64,000 nucleotides of DNA from Caulobacter sp. 73W (GTDB lineage: Bacteria; Pseudomonadota; Alphaproteobacteria; Caulobacterales; Caulobacteraceae), in NCBI RefSeq assembly GCF_041021955.1, contig NZ_CP158375.1, positions 2,294,001 through 2,358,000 of the forward strand. The letters run 5' to 3'. How positions within the stretch are numbered: the stretch's first letter is position 1; the number at the start of each line of letters is the position of its first letter. The notes under the pieces are model-generated. The model was not told the DNA's origin and ran no database searches. It was given only the letters and a program-made list of their open reading frames with translations. A program made the position numbers and the translations under genes. Below are positions 56,483 to 64,000 of this stretch, in pieces.

Positions 56483-57238
56483 TCAGCGCCGCGCAGCGGC
56501 CAATTCGGCCCGCGCGGTTTCCAGATCAGCCTTGAACTGAGCGTCCCCGTGAAGACGGGCGACCAGGGCCGCGCCCAGCAGGCGGCCGGCTTCAACATCC
56601 GTAGGGAAATGCACGCCGCAGACCACTCGGCTGTCGCCGATCTCCCGCCCGCGCTTGAGGATCTCGCTCTGGCGATCCGGCGCCAGTTCGGCAAGCACCA
56701 GGGCCCAGGACCAGCCGATCAGGGAGTGTCCGGAGGGGTAGGAGCCGTTCTTCTCGATCCACCCTTCACGCGGCACGCAGATCGGCCGCTTGTCGCCGAC
56801 CGGCGGGCGCGGGCGCTGATACTGGGCCTTGGCGTGCTCATAGAGCGGGCCGGCGTCGCCCACGATGCGCAACATCAGATTGGCGAGGGTCGGGGTGGTC
56901 TGCGGTCCGATGGGCGCGCCGATCACTTCGGAGAACCCCTTCCAGGCCTGGACGCCCGACAGGTCGGCGTCGGCGATGGCGCGATCCCAGCGCGGGGTGT
57001 CCACCAACTTGCGGCCTTCCAGATAGGCGGCCCGATCGGCGCGGCCGGCCGGTGTGTTTGGCGCCGGCGGGGCGGGCAGGATGACCAGCCCCTCGGGCGC
57101 GGTTCCCGCCGCCAGATAGCCGGCTGGCGCGCTGGTCCAGGTCGAGCTGTCGCCCGTCGTCCGCCAGGACGGCGCGGTCGGCGTTGCGCACGCGGCGAGG
57201 CCGAGCGCGGTGAAAACCAGGGCGGCGATGAACTTCAT
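56483..57238 (-). CDS. Class A non-specific acid phosphatase (PhoN/PAP2 type)
   Basis: 251 residues. Lipobox LAAC, so a lipoprotein. The PAP2 signature is complete: KAQYQRPRP, GSYPSGHSLIGWSWAL and GDSRVVCGVHFPTDVEAGR (SRx5Hx3D). Class A acid phosphatases hydrolyse diverse phosphomonoesters in the periplasm. The gene stops on the base after the convergent M23 gene ends. Its start faces the zinc receptor, so 128 bases hold two promoters. Confidence 0.9.
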   Translation of the reverse strand: MKFIAALVFTALGLAACATPTAPSWRTTGDSSTWTSAPAGYLAAGTAPEGLVILPAPPAPNTPAGRADRAAYLEGRKLVDTPRWDRAIADADLSGVQAWKGFSEVIGAPIGPQTTPTLANLMLRIVGDAGPLYEHAKAQYQRPRPPVGDKRPICVPREGWIEKNGSYPSGHSLIGWSWALVLAELAPDRQSEILKRGREIGDSRVVCGVHFPTDVEAGRLLGAALVARLHGDAQFKADLETARAELAAARR

Positions 57239-57288
57239 GTGGTGCTTCCGTAGGCAGGGCCGTGGTTGAAGCGACCTGCGGCGTTTGC

Positions 57289-57308
57289 GTCAAGCAAAGC
57301 TGCTTGAC
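57289..57308. promoter_or_regulatory. Perfect inverted repeat overlapping the receptor -35 element
   Basis: GTCAAGCA / TGCTTGAC, 8-base arms, AAGC spacer. Its right arm contains the TTGAC of the ZnuD-like promoter. Possible second operator or an attenuation hairpin for the divergent gene. Confidence 0.45.
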
Positions 57309-57331
57309 GATCGGATATGTTATTTCATAAC
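57304..57331 (+). promoter_or_regulatory. Candidate promoter of the ZnuD-like receptor gene
   Basis: TTGACGA, 13 bases, TTCATAAC, close to the Caulobacter sigma-73 pattern. The -10 element lies inside the Zur-type operator, which fits simple repression. Confidence 0.5.
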
Positions 57332-57332
57332 A
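57318..57332 (+). promoter_or_regulatory. Zur-type operator
   Basis: TGTTAT-TTC-ATAACA, a perfect 6-3-6 palindrome, 35 bases before the ATG. It matches the alphaproteobacterial Zur box as I recall it (ATGTTATNNNATAACA-like). Zinc-loaded Zur would block the promoter. Confidence 0.75.
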
Positions 57333-57366
57333 GACGTCAGTCATCGTTCAGTCAGGTAACTGTCTC

Positions 57367-59436
57367 ATGTCCGTTCGCGTGCTCTTCGGCGCCGTCAGTC
57401 TCGCCGCGCTTTCCGCAGCCGCTCCTGCTCTCGCCGAGGAAACCTCGCCGCACGACGTGTCCGAGGTGGTGATCACCGCCGCGCCTTATTCCGTGCAGGC
57501 CGAGAACATGACCGCCAGCGTGGCGGTTGTGACCCGCCGGGATCTGGACCTGGCGCCGCAAGCGGGCCTGGGCGACGTCCTGGCCGGCATGCCAGGCCTG
57601 CGCTCCACGGCCTTCGGCGCGGGGGCCAGCCGACCGGTGGTGCGCGGCCTGTCCGGCCCGCGTGTCCTGGTCCTGAACAACGGCGTCGGCATGATCGACG
57701 CCAGCGCCCTGTCGCCGGACCACCAGGTCGCGTCCGATCCGGGCGAGGCCGAGCGTATCGAGGTGCTGCGCGGCCCGTCGGCCCTGGCCTATGGCGGCTC
57801 GGCTATCGGCGGCGTTGTCAACGTCATCGACGAGCGCATCGCCACTCACCGCCCCGAAACCCCCGAGGGGCGGGTGAACGTTTCCGGCGCCACGGTGGAC
57901 GACAGTTATTCCGCCTCGGCCGCACTGCGCGCCGCGGTCGGCCCGCTGGTCTTCTCGCTCGACGGCCTGAAGCGCGAGAGCAAGGACTACGAGATCCCCG
58001 TGCCGGCGGAATCGGTGCGCCAGATCCTGTCGGAAGGCGAGTTCCCGGAAGGCCGCAAGAGCGGCAAGCTGGAGAACAGCGCCGTGGACCTGGAGACCTA
58101 CGGCGCGGGCGTCTCCTACGTCGGCTCCAAGGGCTATCTCGGCCTGGCGGTGAAGCATACGGACACCAAGTACGGCGTGCCCGGTCATTCGCACGACCAC
58201 GGTCATGGGGAAGATGAGCATGACCACGACCATGATCACGATCACGATCACGATCACGACCATGGGGCCGAGGAAGAAGCGCCGGTCACCATCGGCCTGA
58301 AGCAGACCCGCGTAGACCTGCGCGGCGAGTATGACGGCGCTTTCGGTCCCTTCGCCAAGATGCGCTTCTCGGGCGGTTGGGCCGACTACAAGCACACCGA
58401 GTTCGAAGGCGACGAGATCGGCACCCGCTTCATGTCCGACGGCCTGGAAGGCCGGCTGGAGCTGGTCCAAGCCGAGCGCGACGGCTGGAAGGGCGCGGTG
58501 GGCTTCCAGGCCCTGCGCCGCGACTTCGACGCCCAGGGCGACGAGGCTTATGTGCCCAAGGTGCGCATCACCGAGTTCGGCGCCTTCACCCAGCAGCGGG
58601 TGGACAAGGACGGCTGGGGTTACGAGGGCGGCCTGCGCATCGACCAGCGCAAGCTGGACAGCTTGGTTGGCGAGCGTGACTTCACCAACGTTTCCGGTTC
58701 GGTCGGCGCGTTCCTGACCCCGACCGACCAGTGGTTCTTCGGCGTGGCCCTGTCGCACAACGGCCGCGCGCCGACCGAGGCGGAGCTGTTCGCCAACGGC
58801 CCGCACATCGCCACCCGTGGTTTCGAGATCGGCGACCAGGACCTGAAGTCTGAAGTCGCCTATTCGCTGGAAGGGACCATCCATTATGGCGGCGATCGCC
58901 TGAAGGCGGACCTGCACCTGTTCGCGGCCAAGTATGACGGCTTCATCGACGCCCGCCCCACCGGCGAGGAAGACGATGGCCTGGCGGTGTTCGCCTACCA
59001 GCAGACGGACGCCGATTTCCACGGCTTCGAGGCCGAGGTCTCGTATCGGCTGTGGGAGCAGGGCGACAACAGCTTCACCCTGGAAGGCGGCGCGGACTAT
59101 GTGCGCGGCGACACCGACCTGGGCGCCCCGGCCCGCATCCCGCCCTATTCGGTGTCGGTGCGCGGGATCGCCGACAGCCCGCATTGGGGCGGCCGCCTGG
59201 AAGTCCGCCAGGTGGGCAAGCAGACCCGCGTGGCCGACTTCGAGCTGCCTACCGACAGCTACACCGTCCTCAACGCCCGGGTGTCCTACAAACCCTACGG
59301 CGACCCGCGGCTGGAGCTCTACATGGACGGCCGCAACCTGACGGACGCCGAGGTGCGCGAGCACACGTCGTTCCTCAAGGACATCGCGCCGTCGCCGGGG
59401 CGGTCGCTGCGCGGCGGGATCGCCTGGCGCTTCTAG
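57367..59436 (+). CDS. ZnuD-like zinc TonB-dependent receptor
   Basis: 689 residues. Signal peptide to about 24. The plug begins EVVITAAPYSVQ (a TonB-box-like EVVI stretch) and includes GLGDVLAGMPGLRS and RPVVRGLSGPRVLVLNNGVG, typical of ZnuD. Residues about 274-300 are a loop of alternating His and Asp/Glu (encoded by tandem GATCAC-like hexamers, 58201-58262), thought to collect zinc. The barrel ends in RSLRGGIAWRF. Length matches Neisseria ZnuD (about 700). Likely imports zinc under starvation, in line with the operator upstream. Confidence 0.9.
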   Translation: MSVRVLFGAVSLAALSAAAPALAEETSPHDVSEVVITAAPYSVQAENMTASVAVVTRRDLDLAPQAGLGDVLAGMPGLRSTAFGAGASRPVVRGLSGPRVLVLNNGVGMIDASALSPDHQVASDPGEAERIEVLRGPSALAYGGSAIGGVVNVIDERIATHRPETPEGRVNVSGATVDDSYSASAALRAAVGPLVFSLDGLKRESKDYEIPVPAESVRQILSEGEFPEGRKSGKLENSAVDLETYGAGVSYVGSKGYLGLAVKHTDTKYGVPGHSHDHGHGEDEHDHDHDHDHDHDHDHGAEEEAPVTIGLKQTRVDLRGEYDGAFGPFAKMRFSGGWADYKHTEFEGDEIGTRFMSDGLEGRLELVQAERDGWKGAVGFQALRRDFDAQGDEAYVPKVRITEFGAFTQQRVDKDGWGYEGGLRIDQRKLDSLVGERDFTNVSGSVGAFLTPTDQWFFGVALSHNGRAPTEAELFANGPHIATRGFEIGDQDLKSEVAYSLEGTIHYGGDRLKADLHLFAAKYDGFIDARPTGEEDDGLAVFAYQQTDADFHGFEAEVSYRLWEQGDNSFTLEGGADYVRGDTDLGAPARIPPYSVSVRGIADSPHWGGRLEVRQVGKQTRVADFELPTDSYTVLNARVSYKPYGDPRLELYMDGRNLTDAEVREHTSFLKDIAPSPGRSLRGGIAWRF

Positions 59437-59564
59437 ATCGGTGTTAGGCGGGTCGGATTGCCGGGGAGATGCCTATCGGCTAAGAAGCCGCTCCCATCAG
59501 GCGTCGCGGGTCTAGTGAACCGCTGATGCTAGAAGCCAACCTTTCTCCTGCATCCGAGTTCTTC

Positions 59565-60347
59565 ATGACCGATCAGAGCCCGATCACCGGCAGCGTGCTG
59601 TTCTACAGCCAGCCCGAGCCGCTCAACGCCCAAACCCACGGCAAGCTTGGCATGAACGCCAACGACAAGCCGTACGCCTTCGCCCGCGAAGGCCACATCG
59701 TTCCGGCGGTGGTGACCGAGTTCGCTCCGGCGGCCCTGTCGTTCCCGATCATCTTCATCGGCGAAAAGAAGCTGCCGGTGGCCGTGATGGGCATCAACGC
59801 CGGCGAGAACCTGTTCGTGAAGGAAGACGGCGGCTACCTGACCGGCGCCTACATCCCGGGCTTCCTGCGCCGCTATCCGTTCGTCCTGGCCAATGACGAC
59901 ACCGAAAAGCGCATGGTCGTCTGCATCGACCGTCCGTCGAAGCTGATCCAAGAGAACGCCGAGACGCCGTTCTTCGACGCCAACGGCCAGCCGACCGAAT
60001 TCACCCAGAACGCCATCAAGTTCTGCGACGACTTCGAGCTGGAGCGCATGCGCACCGAAAGCTTCGTCCAGCTGCTGACGGACCTGGACCTGTTCGAGAC
60101 CAAGCAGGCCCACTACACCCCGTTCAACAACGACGGCACCCGCGGCGAGCCGCAGGTCATCGCCGAGTACTTCGCCGTGTCGGAAGACAAGCTGAAGGCC
60201 CTGCCGACCGAAAAGTTGCTCGAGCTGCGCGACAACGGCGCCCTGGGCCAGATCTACGCCCACCTGACCTCGCTGCTGGGTTGGGAACGCCTGATCGCCA
60301 TGCAGATCGAAAAGCGCCTCGGCGAAGGCGGCCAGACCGTCCAGTAA
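59565..60347 (+). CDS. SapC family protein
   Basis: 260 residues from ATG 59565 (ATG 59526 is possible, without a ribosome-binding site). Recognised by PEPLNAQTHGKLGMNAND near the N-terminus and FIGEKKLPVAVMGINAGENLFV and ERLIAMQIEKRL, typical of the SapC family, named from a gene of the Campylobacter fetus S-layer locus. No signal peptide, so cytoplasmic. Function is not established; in Caulobacterales it is often linked to TonB-receptor/tryptophan-halogenase loci. A terminator follows. Confidence 0.85.
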   Translation: MTDQSPITGSVLFYSQPEPLNAQTHGKLGMNANDKPYAFAREGHIVPAVVTEFAPAALSFPIIFIGEKKLPVAVMGINAGENLFVKEDGGYLTGAYIPGFLRRYPFVLANDDTEKRMVVCIDRPSKLIQENAETPFFDANGQPTEFTQNAIKFCDDFELERMRTESFVQLLTDLDLFETKQAHYTPFNNDGTRGEPQVIAEYFAVSEDKLKALPTEKLLELRDNGALGQIYAHLTSLLGWERLIAMQIEKRLGEGGQTVQ

Positions 60348-60374
60348 TCGGACGGGTCAGTACGATCCTGAAGG

Positions 60375-60405
60375 ACCCTCCTCCGCCGCGCGGGGGAGGG
60401 TTTTT
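60375..60405 (+). terminator. Rho-independent terminator after sapC
   Basis: CCCTCC-TCCGC / GCGGG-GGAGGG (one bulge) followed by TTTTT. Confidence 0.82.
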
Positions 60406-60506
60406 CTTTGGTCGGGTACCCGACTAAGCGTCGCCATTGGCCTCATTGAGGCCGCATCGGGCGGCGAGCTTCGCTGCAGACGTCGGTTGTGATTGCGGAG
60501 TTTTGC

Positions 60507-60707
60507 TTGTCGTCCGGCCCATTCGTTGTTCATCCCCATGGGGACCGCTGGGCCGTAGCTTCGGTCGACGGCGTCCTGATCGTCACCAGCACCAAGCGCG
60601 AAGCGCTGGACCTGGCGGCGGAGGCGGCCGCCATCCTTGCGCGGACATGGCCGCAAGCGCCCCGCCGGGCCGACGAAGCCCGCAGCTTCGCGCCGAAGGA
60701 CGACTAA
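60507..60707 (+). CDS. Small DUF2188-like protein, TTG start
   Basis: 66 residues. The start is most likely TTG 60507 with GGAG 6 bases upstream (GTG 60489 is the alternative). HPHGDRWAVASVDGVLIVTS followed by TKREALDLAAEAA follows the DUF2188 pattern (His, Trp-aliphatic, then T-x-EA-x-x-A). Short cytoplasmic protein of unknown function. Its stop overlaps the convergent hotdog gene by 4 bases. Confidence 0.6.
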   Translation: MSSGPFVVHPHGDRWAVASVDGVLIVTSTKREALDLAAEAAAILARTWPQAPRRADEARSFAPKDD

Positions 60708-61096
60708 CGGGCGAAGACGCTGCGGGTCAGGCAGGAGAAGACAAGCCGCCCGGCCTCGTCCAGCAGGTCGTGCTGGGCGATGACGATGCCCTTGCTCTCG
60801 CCGACCGCGTCCTTGCCCATCACCGTCATCCGCCCGCGCAACAACTCCCCCGATGGCGGATTGCGCGCCCACCGCAAGGCGTCGATGCCCAGGCGCTTTG
60901 TTTGTGGCCAGTCGGCCGAGGCCGTCTCGTCCAGCTTGGACCATAGGGCGAAGAGGAAGGCGTCCGGCGCGCCCCGTTCGACGTCCCATCCGGGAGAGAA
61001 GGCGGCGATGAAGGCCGTCAGGGCGTCCGGGTTCACGGCGGCCGCGCCGAGCGAGACCACCTGGCCGATTTCGATTTCGTCGAAGGATGCGGGCAT
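60704..61096 (-). CDS. MaoC-like hotdog domain protein
   Basis: 130 residues from ATG 61096 (ATG 61108 and GTG 61111 are also in frame). SFDEIEIGQVVSLGAAAVNPD is a MaoC-type start, and MTVMGKDAVGESKGIVIAQH followed by LVFSCLTRSVFAR is the usual end of the fold. The typical His/Asp hydratase pair is not evident, so the enzymatic role is unsure. Possible acyl-CoA dehydratase relative or thioesterase. Confidence 0.7.
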   Translation of the reverse strand: MPASFDEIEIGQVVSLGAAAVNPDALTAFIAAFSPGWDVERGAPDAFLFALWSKLDETASADWPQTKRLGIDALRWARNPPSGELLRGRMTVMGKDAVGESKGIVIAQHDLLDEAGRLVFSCLTRSVFAR

Positions 61097-61176
61097 GATT
61101 CGGATCATCACCCGCGCCGCCAGCTTGTCGATAGGGCGTATTTCACCGGACGCGACGGCGTTCTATAGCTTGCATC

Positions 61177-63318
61177 ATGATCGCTCGCCTTTCCAGACGA
61201 CTGCTGGGCGGACTTGCCGCCGCCCTGGGCCTGGCCGCCGCCGCGCCCGGCTTCGCCGCACCGGTGAACACCGGCCATATCCAGGCCGACCTGATCGCCC
61301 AGGACAGCTGGGCCGTTCCGGGCTCCACCGTCTATGTCGCCGTCACCCAGAAGATCGAGAAGGGCTGGCACACCTACTGGCGCAACAGCGGCGACAGCGG
61401 AGAGGCGACCAGCATCGCCTGGACCCTGCCGTCGGGCTGGAGCGCGGGCGACATCGTCTGGGCCACGCCGCATCGCCAGCCCACCGGGCCGCTGATGAAC
61501 TACGGCTACGCCGACACGGTGGTCCTGCCGGTGCCGATCCAGGTCCCCGCCGGCGCCAAGCCGGGCGAGACGGTGACCCTGAAGGCCGACGTGACCTTCC
61601 TGGTCTGCGCCGACATCTGCATTCCCGAGAACGCCAAGCTCGACCTGGCCGTCGAGGTGCGCGACGAGGCGCCGGAACCCAACTGGCGCACCGGCCGCAC
61701 GGTCGCCGACGCCCTGGCCGCCGCGCCGAAGCCGGCGGGGCTGGACGCGGTATTCCAGGCGTCCGAGACGGGGCTGAAGCTGGCCGTCATCGGCGGGCCG
61801 CTGAAGGGCGGACAATTCCCCGACGCCTATTTCTTTCCCTTCGACGGCACGCTCATCGACCACCCCGGCAAACAGACAGTGGAAGCGGGGCCTGACGGCC
61901 TGACCCTGACCATCCCGGCCGGGATCGCCCTGAAGTCGGGGCAGGTTCCCGAGGTGGTCGAGGGTGTCTTGACCATTGGCGACCAAGCCTTCGAGGTCTC
62001 GGCCAAGCCGGGCCAGCCGCCGGTCGGGGCCGCTGGCCTCGGCGTTCCGGCGGCGCGCGCGCCCTCGGGCGACGGCGGCGGCGTGCCGCTGGCCATCCTG
62101 TTCGCCTTTCTCGGCGGCCTGATCTTGAACCTGATGCCTTGCGTCTTCCCGGTGCTGTCCATGAAAGCGGCGTCCCTGGCGGGGCACGCCCATGACGCGC
62201 GTGAAGCGCGGACCCAAGGGCTGGCGTTTCTAGCCGGGGTGCTGGTCACCTTCCTGGCCCTGGCGGGGGCGCTGATCGCCGCCCGCGCCGCCGGCCAGGC
62301 GGTGGGCTGGGGCTTCCAGCTGCAGTCGCCGGCGGTGGTCGGGGTGCTGTCCCTGGTCATGCTGCTGACGGCGCTCAACCTGTCTGGCGTGTTCGAGGTC
62401 GGGACCTCCGTCCAGGGCGCGGGCCAGGGCCTGGCGTCCAGGGGCGGGCTGGCGGGCTCGTTCTTCACCGGGGTGCTGGCGGTGATCGTGGCCGCGCCCT
62501 GCACCGCGCCGTTCATGGCCCCGGCCATCGGGGTCGCCCTGACCCAGCCCGCGCTCGGCTCGCTGGCCATCTTCTTGTTCCTGGGCCTGGGCCTGGCCGC
62601 GCCCTATGTGGCGATCTCCTTCTCGCCCGCCCTGCTGCGCCGCTTTCCCAAGCCCGGCCCGTGGATGGACGTGCTGAAGAAGGTCCTGGCCTTCCCGATG
62701 TACGGCGCGGCGGCCTGGCTTGTCTGGGTGTTCTCCCTGCAGGCCGGCTCCACCGGCCTCGCCGCGCTTCTGGCCTGCGGGTTGGTGGTCGCCTTCGTCG
62801 CCTGGCTGTTCGGCCTGTCCCAGCGCCAGACCGCCCCGCGCACGCGCTGGCTGGCGGGCGGCGCGGCGATCCTGACCGCCGTCGGCGTCGTCGCCGTGAT
62901 GATCCCCCTGGCCAAGGGCGGCGCCGCGCCAACCTCCGGTTCGGCCGCGGCCGTCACCTCCGCCGAACTGCCTTCGGAGCCGTGGTCGCCCGAGCGGGTG
63001 GCGGCGCTTCAGGCCGAGGGTCGGCCGGTGTTCGTCAACTTCACCGCCGCCTGGTGCGTCACCTGTCAGGTGAACGACAAGGTCGCCCTGTCGACCCAGC
63101 CGGTGGTCGACGCCTTCAAGGCCGCTGACGCCGTCTACATGGTCGCCGACTGGACTAACCGCGACGCCAAGATCGCCCAGGCGCTGTCCGACCACGGCCG
63201 CGCGGGCGTGCCGCTCTATCTTGTGTATGGCGCAAAGGGCGGAGACGCCGTCATACTGCCGCAGCTTCTGACCCCGGGCGCAGTGACCGAAGCCATCGAG
63301 GCCGCGACGCTGCGCTGA
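61177..63318 (+). CDS. ScsB/DsbD-type thiol:disulfide reductase
   Basis: 713 residues. Signal peptide to about 27. An N-terminal DsbD/ScsB-like periplasmic domain follows, with GWHTYWRNSGDSGEATSI and CADICIPENAKLDL (redox Cys pair). A central eight-helix domain has NLMPCVFPVLSMKA and AAPCTAPFMAPAIGVAL, the membrane Cys pair. The C-terminal thioredoxin-like domain (about 620-710) has AAWCVTCQVNDKVAL. It passes electrons from cytosolic thioredoxin to the periplasm, here probably to a partner that combats copper stress or helps cytochrome maturation. A redoxin gene follows by 23 bases. Confidence 0.92.
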   Translation: MIARLSRRLLGGLAAALGLAAAAPGFAAPVNTGHIQADLIAQDSWAVPGSTVYVAVTQKIEKGWHTYWRNSGDSGEATSIAWTLPSGWSAGDIVWATPHRQPTGPLMNYGYADTVVLPVPIQVPAGAKPGETVTLKADVTFLVCADICIPENAKLDLAVEVRDEAPEPNWRTGRTVADALAAAPKPAGLDAVFQASETGLKLAVIGGPLKGGQFPDAYFFPFDGTLIDHPGKQTVEAGPDGLTLTIPAGIALKSGQVPEVVEGVLTIGDQAFEVSAKPGQPPVGAAGLGVPAARAPSGDGGGVPLAILFAFLGGLILNLMPCVFPVLSMKAASLAGHAHDAREARTQGLAFLAGVLVTFLALAGALIAARAAGQAVGWGFQLQSPAVVGVLSLVMLLTALNLSGVFEVGTSVQGAGQGLASRGGLAGSFFTGVLAVIVAAPCTAPFMAPAIGVALTQPALGSLAIFLFLGLGLAAPYVAISFSPALLRRFPKPGPWMDVLKKVLAFPMYGAAAWLVWVFSLQAGSTGLAALLACGLVVAFVAWLFGLSQRQTAPRTRWLAGGAAILTAVGVVAVMIPLAKGGAAPTSGSAAAVTSAELPSEPWSPERVAALQAEGRPVFVNFTAAWCVTCQVNDKVALSTQPVVDAFKAADAVYMVADWTNRDAKIAQALSDHGRAGVPLYLVYGAKGGDAVILPQLLTPGAVTEAIEAATLR

Positions 63319-63341
63319 TCGAATATCGATTGGAGACTCCC

Positions 63342-63944
<603 letters not shown>

Positions 63945-64000
63945 GCGCCGCTGGAGCCCTTTCCAGCATTGGTCTTCATGACGCCGCCTTTTCCCTCTGC
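63945..64000. other. Right edge, no gene seen
   Basis: 56 bases after the redoxin stop with no terminator-like hairpin and no readable start codon with context. Confidence 0.5.

Noticed and set aside
58201..58262. Tandem GATCAC-like hexamers considered as a CRISPR or microsatellite
   Set aside because: They are in frame and encode the His/Asp loop of the zinc receptor; no spacers of CRISPR type.

Overview
The window is high-GC, gene-dense DNA from an alphaproteobacterium, most likely a member of the Caulobacteraceae (Caulobacter or a close relative). Reasons: an F-type ATP synthase operon with a truncated epsilon subunit and an Ala/Lys/Pro-extended beta subunit; a segment that closely resembles the anchoring domain of the Caulobacter S-layer protein RsaA; an rplU-rpmA / obg-proB-proA-nadD-rsfS-rlmH-EnvC-like-ctpA block; and two large TonB-dependent receptors. 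It looks like ordinary chromosome. I saw no tRNA, rRNA, CRISPR array, insertion sequence or prophage.

Layout. 1-3.9 kb: the tail of a fatty-acid oxidation protein, then two tandem paralogous membrane hybrid histidine kinases; the second has lost the phospho-acceptor residues. 3.9-6.5 kb (minus): a C5-cytosine methyltransferase, cysK (broken by a -1 frameshift) and a Vsr endonuclease. 6.5-9.4 kb: a small lipoprotein, a 44-residue membrane peptide and an RTX protein whose C-terminus resembles the RsaA N-terminal domain. 9.4-13.4 kb (minus): thiolase, then LemA and two TPM-domain proteins; a pair of REP-like palindromes lies inside the start of one of these. 13.4-20.1 kb: two small proteins, then atpHAGDC, interrupted between atpA and atpG by a methyltransferase of the type associated with pseudaminic-acid loci. 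20.1-32.5 kb: mixed housekeeping and accessory genes (hydrolase, histone-H1-like protein, RppH, polysaccharide deacetylase, oxygenase, M2 peptidase, MtgA, nitroreductase, WD40 protein, ExbD), ending in a probable zinc pair (polytopic metal-type membrane protein and His-rich CobW-family GTPase).

32.5-43.1 kb: ribosomal proteins L21 and L27, a GNAT enzyme, a protein that looks derived from an HNH homing endonuclease, then Obg, proline synthesis (ProB, ProA), NAD synthesis (NadD), ribosome maturation (RsfS, RlmH) and envelope processing (EnvC-like, CtpA). 43.1-49.6 kb: LOG-family protein, succinyl-CoA:3-ketoacid CoA transferase (two subunits), Kef-type antiporter, exported MsrA and an ArnT-like glycosyltransferase. 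49.8-57.2 kb: a giant Oar-like TonB receptor, an agmatine-to-putrescine operon with an overlapping GNAT gene, an M23 peptidase and a class A acid phosphatase. 57.3-64 kb: a His-rich ZnuD-like zinc receptor behind a clear Zur-type operator, a SapC-family protein, two small genes, and a ScsB/DsbD-like reductase followed by an exported redoxin.

The most interesting points are the wholly degenerate second hybrid kinase, the RTX protein carrying an S-layer anchor-like domain at the opposite end from RsaA, the sugar-type methylase inside the ATP synthase operon, the gene that looks like a domesticated homing endonuclease, and a zinc theme linking two distant loci through related operators. All functional statements rest on reading motifs by eye; no database search was run.
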